From Cryptomeria japonica (Eukaryota > Streptophyta > Pinopsida > Cupressales > Cupressaceae), in assembly GCF_030272615.1 (NCBI RefSeq), contig NC_081406.1, forward strand, positions 240,984,422 to 241,044,421: DNA of 60,000 nt, in the 5' to 3' direction. Both the position numbers and the translations under genes were made by a program. Below are positions 10,275 through 21,989 of the stretch, in pieces. How positions within the stretch are numbered: the stretch's first letter is position 1; every line of letters begins with the position of its first letter. The notes beneath the pieces were generated by a model that saw only the letters and a program-made list of their open reading frames with translations, did no database searches and was not told the DNA's origin.

Positions 10275-12655
10275 ATGGGCACACCACATATTGTTAATGT
10301 TACCAATAGGCCACGACCTGAATTTAAGAGGCACCTATTTAAGTTTGAGGAAATTGATCCCATTGGAGCGCTATCCAGAGTTTCTTATGGTGTCTTACAT
10401 GTTGTAGATGTTGGGTCGCTTTATCATTGCAAATTGGAATATTTGGGTATGGCTGCTATTTTTTATTAGTATAGAGTTTTGTGCAATAAGAGTGGCATTT
10501 TGAAGGAATAGTTCAAAAGAGTTACCGAGAAAGGGTTTCATCATGAACTGAATATCAATGATGATTTTGAGGATGAACTTGTTAGATACATTCTTAGCAG
10601 GATTCATGACCAGCTCCTATGGCTCGATAGACCACATAAGATTTCTAAGGAAGCTATTCATACAGTTACAAGATTTTGTGCCACCGGTGAGGTTCTTTTA
10701 CTCAGATCCATTCCTAAGAATGATGTAGAAAAATTAATAGGATCTCAATGGGATGGAAGATCAATGAAGATGAACAATATCAATGATCCAAAAATGAGAT
10801 ATGCCTCAATGGTTATCAGTTACCGGCTTTACTACTCTAGTAGGATGAATAACATCCATGTTGTTGATATTCACACTACCCAACAGATGATAAAAGAGGA
10901 TGTTGATTATGACTTGTCACAAGCATTGAGGAGTCAACTTATGTTGAACCTATAATCCATTAAGAAGGATAAGAGGCTAAGGTTTAAATTTGGTCAATTT
11001 ATTCTTGGTCTATCCTTTTATTTTCAAAATTATTTCCCTGGTATTGGTGATATTCAATGGATAGATGACAATCCAGCATTGGTTCAAATGAAGAATAGCA
11101 TAAAAATGCTTGGAAATTATTTTGGAAAGATTGCATGGGGATATTTCAATGACTTTCAAAAGAAAATTTGTGCAAGGGAAAGGATACTGACAAAGGTTGT
11201 CAACCGATATAAAAATATTATTTTTTTAATGGTTGATATTGATACTTGCATGATGGAGGCAGTTGATCCCTAAACTACTTGGGTGATTCCCATGGGATAT
11301 GAAGTAGACAAGGATCTGCTGATTGCATATGCTGATCATTTTTTTCCCAATTGATAGATACAACAGTAGAAAGATTTGGCACTTACAAGGAGAAATCCCT
11401 GCAAGTGCATTCTAAACTTCAAAAACTATAATAGCTAAGAAATTTAGAAAGGAGGTTGAAGCTTTTGCTAAGAAAGAAGCATTTACAAAGGAGTAGATTG
11501 CTGAAGCAAGAGCAAGGCATGCTTCTCAATAGGTCAGAACATCAAGTGCACCAATCGGTACCTCCACCGGTGTGAAAACTAGAGCTAGGAAGGAGAAAGG
11601 TGCAAAGAAAGATAAATCAACAGAAGCCAAGCAAGATAAACCAATATAAAATAAGAAGGAGAAACCATCAAAGATTCAGCTCCAGAGAAAAGGGAAGATT
11701 GTTGATCCAACTGCAGCACCGGTTAAAACTTGTAAAAGAAAGAAGCAACAAGCTCAGAAACTAGCACCTCTAGATACTGATGGTGAAGCAGCTAAATATG
11801 AATGAGAGAAGAAAGCCCTAAGGGGTAGTGGCAAAAGATCAAAAGTGGTTAGAAAATTAACTGTGAAATCTTCTAAGAAATCAGTAACATTGCAAGACAT
11901 TTTGGAGAAAATGATTAAGTCTATTAAAAATTATGGAGTATATAAAGGGTTAAATTCATTGTTTAATCAATTAAATGAAAAAGAACAAAGAGTAATTGAA
12001 GATACTATGGTGTATAGTATGAATAAGTATAGCAAGGCCCTAATTTAATTACAAGGGAAAATCCCTAATTCTTTGTATAATTTAATTGATGCTAGATGGA
12101 AAGCTTCCATAAAACAAGACAGGAATACATTGAATTTTTTTTGAAAAACTTGCAGCCTGAAGACACAAAGGAAGAATTGGATTAGATTTTAGCCAAGGCA
12201 AAATCTTCTTTCAAATCAAAGAAGAGGCTGACAAGAATGTTGATTGGTGAAACACAATCAATCCATGAGGAGACTAAGAAAATTTTGAAGAGAGTATTGG
12301 GTTTGATTCTTGATGAGGAAAAAGATGATGATGAGCAACCAAATAAGTTAAAAATAGAAGACCTTCTTGATAATATTAACATCAGTGATTTCCCACCTGA
12401 TAATATTTTGATGGAAGATGATTTGGTATATGATCAACTGGTGAACACACAGGCCGAACCGGTGATTATACTTGATGATGATAGTACCGATAATGGTAAT
12501 GTGATGTTGATGTTGGTGATAATATTGATGTACATGATGTTGATGTTTAGATGTATGAGCAACATTAATAGGAATAGGGACAGGAAGAAAACAAAGATGA
12601 AGAGCCACTAGTAGATACTCAGACTGTTGATACTCAACTGCTACTAGTAAAGGCC
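10275..12655 (+). pseudogene. Large accessory ORF of the Sirevirus-like element, first part
   Basis: ATG at 10275 (MGTPHIVNVTNRPRPEFK) opens a protein that can be followed, across stops and shifts, to the insertion point near 12655. About 330 codons look globular (10275-11350, including GEVLLLRSIPKNDVEKLIG, VDYDLSQALRSQLMLNL and KMLGNYFGKIAWGYF). Then comes a Lys-rich linker (11560-11900) and a helical, acidic part (11870-12500). No enzyme motif is visible. The position after gag and before multiple polypurine tracts is where Sireviruses carry an env-like ORF, but no signal peptide or dependable membrane segment is seen, so I do not call it env. It continues at 19842-20555 beyond the nested element. 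Confidence 0.55.
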
Positions 12656-12661
12656 AGTAAT

Positions 12662-13973
12662 TGTAGTTTCATAAAATTATGACCCTAACATTTTTAGACC
12701 ACATTAGGGTCCTCACGCATGCAAGATTGAATCACTAGGCCTGATCAAAGATCAGAGATTGCTTAACCCCAAAAACAACTTCTCCCCTTGCCTCCACACC
12801 ACCCTGTCTACACTCTTCCCTGGAGAAAAGGGCGGATAGGGGCATGGGGCCCTTTTCCTCCCTAGAACAGGGGCATGGCACCCTTTTCCTCTCTAAGACA
12901 AGGGCGTGGTGCCCCTTTCCTCCCTAGGATAGGGGTGTGTCGCCCTTGTCCTCCCAGGATAGGGGTGTGGTGTCGAGTGTGGTGACCCAGTCCCTGCCCC
13001 ATTTTGGGGAAAGACCCTTTCCTGAGTATGCATTGTAGGTTGTGCATTGGGCGGGAAAACTCTCTCGATGTCAGCCCGTGAAAAAAATATGCTTCATTAA
13101 CCATAATTGTCGAGTATAAATGTTGCATTTTCCCTCTCATTCGCAAAACAAGAAGTGTCCATAAGTTCATGAGATCGCGCATTCCTTCATTCAAGAGAAT
13201 TCAAGCATCTCTTTCAAGCATTGAGCATCTCAAGTCTCCCTTCAAGGACATGCGTTGCATTCAAGTCAAGGATTCAACCATTGATGAGGAGGTCCATTTC
13301 AACATTCAACATCATTCAAGTAATTCTATCAACTTTTCTATTAAAAACTTCCCTTGAGGTGATTTAAAATTCTCACTTTCATTTACATTTACTTGCAACT
13401 ACTATCTTTCATTATTTGGTTAATTCCAAAACTGGGGTTTGACCTGAAGGCAAACCCCCAATCCCAATCCATTTTCTCTTTTCTATGTGTAGGTTGCAGG
13501 TGCACAACTATACTTTTGGATTTGGACTCCATTTTCCGAGGTGGAAAAAATATTTTCGTTTCGTGGATTTTTCGGAGGACCCTATACATTCTCACCACAA
13601 TCCAGGGAAATTTTTCTCAAATTCACAGGATGACTTCGTCTCGACATTTTATTGCTAGATCCAAGTAAACATCTTCATCCCATATCATGATCTTGAGTTA
13701 TAATCACTTTTTGTCACCTTTCCGCTTGGTTTCAATACACAACCAAATCAATTCATTTCCATTACAAGAAGAGGCGATCAACTCATCATTCTCATTCAGA
13801 ATTTAATCTTCTTCCTTGGAGGTTGAATCTAGTGAATTCTTCCTTTCGTCTTCCAATGTAATGGGTGAAAAGTGTTTGAAGAGAAATCTGTAGTGAAACT
13901 CTCATCTCTCTTTAGAGGGAAAGGGTAGCTTTCCTCTTGATCTTTCTTTCACATCATCTTTTCCATTATGACA
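12662..13973 (+). repeat. 5' LTR of the gag-only gypsy element
   Basis: It begins TGTAG and ends ...TATGACA at 13973, three bases before a TGGTGAACCTGACG primer-site candidate, giving 1312 bp. The first about 630 bases align with the 3' LTR. It contains a 31-bp minisatellite at 12834-12975. The open frames in it (for example 12862-13194 minus and 13393-13668) have no recognisable family. Confidence 0.7.
12834..12975. repeat. 31-bp minisatellite of hairpin-like units in the LTR
   Basis: About four and a half units of the form GGATAGGGGCATGG-CACCC-TTTTCCTCCCTA. Each unit contains a purine-rich arm and its near reverse complement, so each could fold as a hairpin. The 3' LTR has only two units (about 19470-19540), one of which pairs almost perfectly (AGGACAGGAGTG with CACCCCTATCCT). 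Confidence 0.75.
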
Positions 13974-15308
13974 TTTTGGTGAACCTGACGTCTCACATGC
14001 TTTCCCTTGAACAAAATTGAATATTTTTCATTTGCAAGTTTACTTTTTATGCAAACTTAATGGTTAAATCATTCAAAACCCTAGTTTTTAAAATTGGAAT
14101 TGAACTTGTGATTTGTAAAAAATTGCTTATCATTATCTTAGATCTAAAAATTACTTTATTGTCAAATTCAATTTCCTTATTGTCTTGTTCAATTTGCAAA
14201 ATCAAATTTACAAAATTAAGTGGTTAATTGTTAAAATCCCAATTTTTAAAAATCATATTGAACTTGTGCAATAATTGGATTTCCATTGAATTTTCATATA
14301 TGTGATTGTTCTCGGTCTTGTCTTCATTCCTACAATTCAAATTTTCAATTTCCCTCCTTTTTCCAAAATTCAAATTTCAAAATTTAAGTGGTTAGGTCGT
14401 AAAACCCTACTTTTCAAATTTGATTGGATTTTGTGAAAAATTTCAATCAATTACATTCAAATTCATATTTGCAAACATTTGCTAAGGTGTCCCTATCCAT
14501 TAGGTCTGACCTTTTTCCAATTTGGAAATCAATTCCTCTTTTTCTTCAAAACCCTAATAGGGTCCTATTTTCACATTTGACCTTCATTTCACCTATCTAG
14601 AGATCATAAAATTCGCCAATTTTTTAGGGTTAGCTTTAAAATCATCATAATATTTATCCCTAAAAAATTTGAAAAAAGTTGGTCAGACCATGTCTGTTCC
14701 TGCCATGATCCTTGTCTTTTTTCCCAGAATTTTAGGAGACTGTTATGACTATATTTAATAGCCTAAATCCATAATATAGGCTAATTTTATCAATTTTTTA
14801 TCCCTCTAGAATTGAAAATACTTCCAAAATTCAACATTTCAAATTGCAAGACAATTTTTAAAATTAAGAGGTTAATTTTAATCTTCCCTAATTTTAAAAA
14901 TTCTATTAATTTTTAAATTAAGTGGTATTCCCTTGGCCCTAATTTTAAAGTTCCAATTTCCTTTGATTTACTCCAAAACTATATTTGGAAATTGTGTCTT
15001 TTTCTTTCTCTATCAAAGTTCAAATTGTTTAATCATTATTTTCTTACATAAATTGCATTACTCAACTTTGTAATCTTTGTTCCTATAATTCAAAATTCAA
15101 AATTCAATTTTTCCCTCTAATGCATGAGTTTTACCACTACTAGTGCTACCTATACCATCCCCGTTAGATGAAGCATTATAATTAAGGCCTCCCAAGGTTT
15201 AATTACCGAGGAGATGAAGCCTAATTTGGGTGACTTCTTTAATGAGGATCATGCTAATTCTTCTCTTCCTAATAATGTGTCTATTTATCCCATGACGAAG
15301 AAGAAGCT
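13974..15308. other. Long untranslated leader between primer site and gag
   Basis: AT-rich, about 1.3 kb. It shows repeated blocks of the type CAAAATTCAAATTT / GGTTAAATCATTCAAAACCCTA / AAATTAAGTGGTTA, spaced irregularly. No gene is supported. The repeated GTGGTTA...AAACCCTA phrases suggest internal duplication of a leader unit or packaging-signal repeats. Confidence 0.5.
13977..13990 (+). promoter_or_regulatory. Candidate primer-binding site
   Basis: TGGTGAACCTGACG begins three bases after the presumed LTR end (ATGACA). It starts with the TGG that pairs with a tRNA CCA end. I cannot name the tRNA from memory with confidence. Confidence 0.5.
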
Positions 15309-18300
15309 TTGACTCGATTCTCTATAGATCAACTTTCAAAATTGGACAATCAATTTGATAACTTTCAACAATGGATTTCTCAAGAGTATCCTAATAGTGA
15401 AGCTCTTCCATTTATTGAAGGCCTTAAACACATGATTCAAAGTGATAAGAATGGGATTGATATATTGCATGGCATTGCACACATTGTTGATTCTAATGTC
15501 ATGGCTATCAAGAGTTTTACTAAAACCCTATGTTATTGACAACCTTCAACATAATTCAATCCTTCTATTCATAATTTGACTTCCAACATTATGGCTACTT
15601 CAGCTCAAAATGTCAATCCTACAACAATTAGTCATGGGGGAATTCCCTCTTCTTCATTCAATCCTCCATCTTTACCTATGTCTTGAATAAGTATTCCTAT
15701 CATTCCTCAACCAATTAATATGACACAAGGGGCAATTCCTTCAACAACTTTGTTACTTGTTTAACTGTCCCTTTTCCTACCCAATCATCTCCTATGCCTA
15801 CTTATCATAATGTTCCACCACCTTATTCTCAATACATGCCTTCTTGCAATAACATCACACCACCTTCTCAATTAGCTTTTTCTAAAAACAACTCTTCCAC
15901 TGAAGCAAAAATTAACAATCTCACTCAAACTATGTCTTCCATACAACAACAAATTTCTTCTATGAGTCAATCCATGTTTAGTGTGCCCACCTTTGATATT
16001 GTGAGACCACTTTCTCTTGATATTGTTAAATCTATGCCACCTAAACATGTCAAGGTCCCTCAATTAGAACTCTATAATGGAAAAGGTGATCCTCTTATGC
16101 ATGTCAAAACATTCCAAACCTTGTGTACTAATTTTGCTTATGATCAAAGATTGTTTGTGAAACTGCTTACAAGAACACTAAGAGATAAGGCTTTACAATG
16201 GTATTTCTCTTTGCCTTCTAATTCTATTACTTATTTTCAACAACTAGCAAATGCTTTCATTCAACAATTTCAAAATAACATTGGTCCTAAAATCACTTTG
16301 ACTGATTTAGTGCATTGTAAACAAGGTGTTAAAGAAAAAGTGATTGATTTCATTGGTAGATATAAGCATTTGTGTGCTCAAATTTTGTTTCCTATACCTG
16401 ATAATGATATTCAAATAATTTTCATTTCTAATTTGCAAAAAGATATTAGGGAAAAGCTTTTTTTGTTTGAGTTTACTTCCTTTCCACAGTTGTGCACAAC
16501 ACTCCACAATTATCAACTAGTTGTTAGTCAAATGGAGAAATCCACTCCTATGACTCTGGGTGATAAGGGGGAGAGTGTTCAACAACTGTTTGTGGAGTTC
16601 AAACCAACAAAAAGCTTCATCAAGTTCAATGATACAATCAACAACAACAATGTGAATGCTACAACAGGTGTGCCTCCTATTTCTAAATTTTTCAGAAGAG
16701 AAAGACAATTTACTCCTTTGAATGAATCTTTACATAGTATTATGCCTCAATTGTTGCAAATAAATGTTATAAAACTTCCTCCTATCAAAACAGTCGATCC
16801 TTCTAAGGTAGCATCCCCTTATTTTGATAACAATTCCTTTTGTCAATTTCATCGTCAGCCTAGTCATGATACTGAGAAATGTTTTGCATTGAAAAGTAAG
16901 ATTCAAGATTTTATTTATAATAATATTATATCTGTGGCAGGTGTGAATGATTAGGGAAATAAATTAGTAGCTCCTCCTAATCAAAATCTTAATATTTTCA
17001 TTGTTCCCTTTCCTTCTCACACCTCTATTGTGATTGAAACTATGCATACTTCTTTTTCTTCTAAGGAATTCACTTCTATGGCTTTGAAATTAGTTAATAT
17101 GGTAGAGAAACAAGACAAACCTAAAGATCCTTTTAATACATTTTATCATAGTGAGACCATTAAAGCACCCGATGGCCCTTTATACAAAGTTGTGAAGGTT
17201 AAGGATATACCTTGTCATGGTACTCTTATTGATCCCTCTTGCATGGTTAATGTCATAACTGGGGAGTATCTTTTCACTTTATGATTGCATAAAACCCATC
17301 TATGATGACTCTAATGTAATTGTGAAGTTATTTGATGGAGTCTTGTGTCCTATGATTGGTTCTATCACCCTTCCTGTTGAAGTTCATACTAAAATCTATG
17401 GATGTTGACTTTGTTATCATTCCCTCTTCCGAGAAATCTTTTGTGAAGTTGGGCTATCCTTGGCTATCTTCCATGAACGATATTGCTTCTCCAATCCACA
17501 AGTGTTTGAAATTCCCTCATAATGGTAAAATCATAACTATGAACCATAGCTTATTTCAACCATCTGAAAGAAGCCCTGGTGTTCCTATTGATTTCTTTTT
17601 GCCTAAGAAATCTCAATCTCTTCCATCAAGGAGCGATGCTCTTTTTCAATCTTATCAAAAATGGAAGAAGGATATGATCTTATCCTCAAGTCAACCTAGA
17701 TCCCTAACACTTGAAATTCCTATCATTCTTGAAGATGAAGTTCTTCCACTCATAGATAGGACTAATCTTCTTCCTAAGGAAGACCCTCAACCCATTCCTA
17801 TGGATGTGTCTATGCCTTCTCCTAAGAAACAAAACAATGTTCCTCCTAAGGTTAGACCCATACCTCCTCCTCATGATGGACCTGGTATCCTTCCTACACC
17901 TAACATTCCTCCTTTATATGGTACAGTTCCACCTTCTTCCTCTTATAGACAGAAGAGGCCCGCTTCTCCTCTTGTTCAACCTAAAAGACCTCAACCTAAA
18001 CCTTCAACTATCAAAGATGACAATATTCATCTTTCAAGGAATGTTCCTCTTCCTTCTTAGCTTTCCAATAAGACTCAATGAAATCGTTGTGCAAGAGAAC
18101 ACCGACAAAGACGTAATGTTCGAGCTCATGAATTAGTCCCTCAAACTATTCAATCTCCTAAAACTCTAGCAGTTGACATGATTCCCTTCTCTCCTAAACA
18201 TAAGTTGCAAAAAACATGTGATTGTTTTACTTCTATTCATGAGCGAGCTCCTCTTTCTATAAATCTTGATGAGGAAATAGGAGAAAATGATATTCGTGGT

Positions 18301-18420
18301 GGAAATACAACTCCTAATTCTTTTGATAGTGATTATGAATATGTTGATGTTGACAACCATTTATCAGCTGAATTTTCTAAAGCTCTAATCCTAGCTCTTA
18401 GAGTCGAACAAAGAGACTAA
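15309..18420 (+). pseudogene. gag: Gag-protease-like polyprotein of the gag-only gypsy element
   Basis: The longest open stretch is 15794-16954 (386 codons). Its middle is a Ty3/gypsy gag domain (PLMHVKTFQTLCTNFAYDQR, RTLRDKALQWYFSLP, DLVHCKQGVKEKVIDFIGRY). Near its end, 16841-16882, is a CQFHRQPSHDTEKC zinc motif of the C-x2-H-x4-H-x4-C kind seen in Tat-lineage gags. Upstream 15309-15539 is a helical N-terminal piece. Downstream 17030-17560 resembles the aspartic protease fold but has LIDPS where DTG/DSG is expected, then VDFVIIPSSEKSFVKLGYPW. A Pro-rich stretch at 17790-18010 and an acidic tail ending at TAA 18420 follow. At least two frame changes (17285-17400 and 18060) and stops break it. 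The absent RT matches a parasitic element that supplies only gag. Confidence 0.8.
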
Positions 18421-19306
18421 CCACATGAGAATAGTCCTTCTTTGGATCTTATGATAGCTCCATCTAATGTGCTCGATGTCACTCCTCTGGTATGTTGCTC
18501 ACCTTCCTAAAATAGTGATCAACAAGATCGAGAGGTGGATGGCGTGCTAAATTAGCAACATTAACACTGTAGATCTTATCCCTCTATCCTTTCTTGATCT
18601 CTTGTGACCATTCTTCTATGTGTATCCCTGTTCTTCTATCGTTCCCTTAATGTCTATTTGGGGATGATACAAAGCATTGAGATCTTTTCTTGGTCTCTTT
18701 CATGTTGACTCAAAAGACTCCTTTCTTCCCTTTCTTCCAAGGAAGTTTCCTTTCTTTGGGGAATGACGATAATTATATGCACATACATATATGATATACA
18801 TGAGTTATCATACAACATACTACTGACCCTGAGGAAACCAAAACTACCTCGTGTTTTGTGTTCATTATCCTTGGGTTTATCCTTCGATTGGGGGCTAAAT
18901 CCTTGTGATAATGTGCTCATTTTCTTCTCTCTCTAGGTGTATCCTACCTTAAATAAATATCTCCTGATAAGGTGTGTGCGATTTCTTTAACATGGGGGCA
19001 TACACTCTGCTCATACTTTCCTTCTTGATACTTAAAGTTATTTAGTGAACTTATCTTTGCTTTATAATTTTGGTATCCTTGCTTTTCATGACTCATAGTG
19101 AGGGGAACCTTGCTACTTGCAGTCATGGTTTTCCCCTTCTCGATCTTCCCTTTTAATTTTTTAATCGAAGTCATAAGAACTTAAGTCCAATGGGGGCTTG
19201 GTGCATCTTGCCTCCTTGACATGGTAGAAGTATTTCAATCTTGTTTCATTGTACTTTACTGACAATATTGATGTATGCTTATACTCCCGTTAAAGTGGGG
19301 GCTAAA
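18421..19306. other. 3' untranslated region of the gag-only element
   Basis: No coding region is supported, and there are no RT or integrase remnants. It ends in the purine tract AAAGTGGGGGCT (19292-19303), which would prime plus-strand synthesis next to the 3' LTR. Confidence 0.6.
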
Positions 19307-19841
19307 TGTAGTGTCGTAAAATTGTGACCCTAGCAATTGTAGACTACATTAGGGTCCTCACGCATGCAAGATACAATACCTAGGCTTGATTAAAAAAATG
19401 GAGATTGCTCAACCTTGAAAAATGTTTCCCCCCTGGCCTCTGCACCATCATGTTTGCACTCTGCCTTGGAGAGAAGGGAAGGATAGGGACATGGAACCCC
19501 TATCCTCCCTAGGACAGGAGTGTGGCACCCCTATCCTCACCCTATTTTGGGGTAGAACCCTTTCCTAAGACTTCATTGTAGGTTGTGCATTGGGCAAGAT
19601 ACCTCTCTTGATGTCGGCCCGTGACGAAAATTAGCTTCATTAACCCTAATTGTTGAGTATAAATTTTGCATTTTCCCTCTCATTTGCAAAACAAGAAGTG
19701 TCCATAAGTTCATGAGATCATGCATTCAAGCATTCAAGAGCATTCATGCACTCAAGAATCCCTTTCAAGCATTGACCATCTCAAGTATCCCTTCAAGGCT
19801 AGGTGTTGCATTCAAGTCAAGGATTCAACCATTAAAGAAGG
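19307..19841 (+). repeat. 3' LTR of the gag-only element, truncated
   Basis: It aligns with the first about 630 bases of the 5' LTR, including ACCCTAGC/ACCCTAAC, ATTAGGGTCCTCACGCATGCAAGAT, AACAAGAAGTGTCCATAAGTTCATGAGATC and CAAGTCAAGGATTCAACCATT. Homology then stops at about 19841, so roughly the last half of the LTR and the right target duplication have been lost. Confidence 0.75.
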
Positions 19842-20555
19842 AGGCAAAGACAATAAGAAATGTAGTTGAAATTTTGTCAAGTCTCCTATCGGAGTCTGAT
19901 ACCGATAACTTTTCCACTCCTATTGACAATATTGGACAACATGTTTCTAATGCTGAAGAATAGATGAAGATATTTGAAGATGTAGCTTATGTCAGTTTTG
20001 AGAAGGATTACAACAAGAAGATAACATAGTAGTTAATGACTAAAAATTGATAAAGGGAAAGTTTCTCTTATTATCAATAAGGACTATTTGAAAGAGGCAC
20101 TTGAAACCGTAGGTAAAATCCTCTGAACTATTTCTAAATTTCTATTGTTTTGTCCTGTTTTGAAGAAGAAGAGGGACGAAGCTGAGAAATAACTTGAAGT
20201 TCTTAGTGAGTCATTTAAACCCCTTCATGAATCTACTATCAATTTTTGAAGAAAAATTGTACACCTTCAGCGTAAGATTAAAGTATATGAGCATGAACAG
20301 GTGAAGCGAATAAGGTCACTATATGAATTATAGACACAACTGATACTGAAGGTGGAGATCTTGCACCGAGCTTACAAAGAAACTAAAGCCATTCTTTCTA
20401 CACTTGAGATGAGGACCATTGATGCAATGGAGGAGTTGGCCGGATATAAAAAGACACATGTGGAGATTATTGGCACAACTTTGGAGACATGGTATAATGA
20501 TTTGAAACAATTGAAGTCTTATTTTAGTGATGCTTTTTCTAAGATTGCATTGTAA
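19842..20555 (+). pseudogene. Accessory ORF of the Sirevirus-like element, second part (coiled-coil end)
   Basis: After the truncated 3' LTR a frame resumes: IRNVVEILSSLLSESDTDNF, then helical heptad-like stretches with stops, ending MEELAGYKKTHVEIIGTTLE...FSDAFSKIAL with a stop at about 20553-20555. It is the likely C-terminus of the protein that starts at 10275. Its charged helical composition suggests oligomerisation, and no enzyme motif is visible. Confidence 0.5.
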
Positions 20556-20664
20556 AGACATTAACCCTTTCATATCTATATATATTCAATGTAATTTTAA
20601 TGCAAATTTTCATGTAACATGTATTTATTTTTCATGTCTTTACATTTTTATTTGGCATTGTTGT

Positions 20665-20872
20665 CAAAGGGGGAGTAATAGTTGAAGAGTCAATCAAAAT
20701 TTATGTAAGTATAAAGGGGGAGTAATAGCATGAGCCTTGTACTTGTTTGAATTTTTTGTAATAGCATGCAATTCCTAAGGGGGAGTGTATGCCATGAAGT
20801 CAAGTTAATTTTTGTATTGCACACTTAGTTGACAAAAAATTTCCTAAGTGTTGCCATTAATGCCAAAGGGAG
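20665..20872 (+). promoter_or_regulatory. Four polypurine tracts upstream of the 3' LTR
   Basis: AAAGGGGGAGTAATAG occurs at about 20666, AAAGGGGGAGTAATAG again at 20713, AAGGGGGAGTG at 20777 and AAAGGGAGAG at 20864. The last directly precedes the LTR start TGTTGG at 20876. Multiple polypurine tracts of this kind are characteristic of Sireviruses, and the final one would prime plus-strand DNA. Confidence 0.85.
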
Positions 20873-20875
20873 AGC

Positions 20876-21989
20876 ATGTTGGCATTTGATTGAACCGGTA
20901 AAAAATGTTGGTGATAATATACAACTGGTAAAGGATTGATTGGTGAATGTGGTGAAGAGATTGAGATTCATGTTTGATGACTAAGTTTTTGTAGTCATCT
21001 AAGTCTTGGAAGCGAACCGATAAGGTATAACTAGTACAAAAGATAGTTTATCAATGAATCGATAATTAGGACTTCAATCGATAAATAGAGACAGAGTTGC
21101 ATTAAAGCAACCAGTACAGGTGATTCATGAAGATTTGGATGATGTGGTTTCAAATCAATGTTGAAGACAGGTATTTGAAGCTAAATTTTCACAACCACAT
21201 TGGTAGATTCAACTAAACAAGCAAGATTTGATGTACAAAGCTGACATTTTGATGAGCACTTAACTAGTAGTGATTAAATCACTTCAATCGGTAAACTGAC
21301 ACAGTATTTGTTTTGTTTTTGGTTTCTTATGTCGGTGGCTAACATAAGAAAGGCATGTAGTGCAAGTGTTGTTGAATGATTAGAGGTGATTATTGCAAGT
21401 GTGATTTTGTGGTGATTAGGGAAGCTCTGTAATGAAGTGTTGTTGAAGTTTTGAGGATCTGAAGTGGATCTTATTAGACACAGAGATGTCATAAGAAGAT
21501 CATTTCATTGTTGTTCTCCTAACAGTTTGCAACAGTAAAATACCCTAACTGGGTAGGTCCTAACAAGCCTTAAATATGTAAATCCCCTAATAGGGTAGCT
21601 CTTTATCAGAATCTCAAATCTTCTTACAAGGTTGATCCTAACAGACCATAGCTCCTAACAAGGCTTGTCATTGAAACCCCTTAGCCGAGTGACTCTTAAC
21701 AGGGTCCACTCGTAACAGGGAATATTTGTAAGACTGTAATCGGTCAAGATTTCAATTCTGTAGATAGTCAATCATGTGGGTATTTACTCCCACCGTGGTT
21801 TTTCCCTTTTCGGTTTCCATGTATAAATCTCTTGTATTATGTGGAATTTTATTTATTGGGTGATTGCATATGTGGTAATATTTCCTATTTGTTTGATAAG
21901 TTATAAGTTGTTTAAGTTGGTGATCAGATTCATATTTTTTTTGCTTGCACTGATTCAACCCCCCCTCTCAGTGCCTTATAGGTTTATCA
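20876..21989 (+). repeat. 3' LTR of the Sirevirus-like element
   Basis: It starts TGTTGGCATTTGATTG directly after the last polypurine tract and ends ...GGTTTATCA at 21989, 1114 bp. From about 21305 it aligns with the 5' LTR 7656-8428. The 5' LTR has about 90 bp inside the aligned part (about 7710-7830) that this copy lacks. Confidence 0.8.

Larger units (their letters stand above)
12662..19841 (+). mobile_element. Non-autonomous Ty3/gypsy element with gag-protease only, nested in the Sirevirus-like ORF
   Basis: The 5' LTR starts TGTAGTTTCATAAAATT at 12662; the 3' LTR starts TGTAGTGTCGTAAAATT at 19307, right after a purine tract. Between them are a TGG-initial primer-site candidate at 13977 and one gag-protease-like reading frame ending at 18420. 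No RT, RNase H or integrase is visible in 18421-19306. It fits the class of gag-only LTR elements (TR-GAG type) that rely on an autonomous partner. The 3' LTR is cut short, so no target duplication can be read; the left flank is GTAAT. It separates the two halves of the host element's accessory ORF. Confidence 0.8.
7656..21989 (+). mobile_element. Sirevirus-like Ty1/copia element, pol-less, 5' LTR truncated, with a nested insertion
   Basis: The two LTRs (7656-8428 and 20876-21989) share long blocks in the same order, such as TTGGTTTCTTATGTCGGTGGC and CCCCTCTCAGTGCCTTA. A TGGTATCAGAGC primer site follows the 5' LTR, and a series of AGGGGGAG tracts precedes the 3' LTR. Multiple polypurine tracts are an established trait of Sireviruses. 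The inside holds gag with four zinc knuckles and a large accessory ORF. No reverse transcriptase or integrase motif was seen, so it would depend on another element. A 7.2 kb gag-only element interrupts it at 12662. The 5' LTR lacks about the first third. Confidence 0.8.

Noticed and set aside
12490-12560. Hydrophobic Val/Met/Leu-rich stretch resembling a membrane segment in the Sirevirus-like accessory ORF, which would support an env-like protein
   Set aside because: The neighbouring frame of the same bases reads a Gly/Asp/Val acidic run that continues the Asp-rich composition just before it. The hydrophobic reading is most likely a frameshift product.
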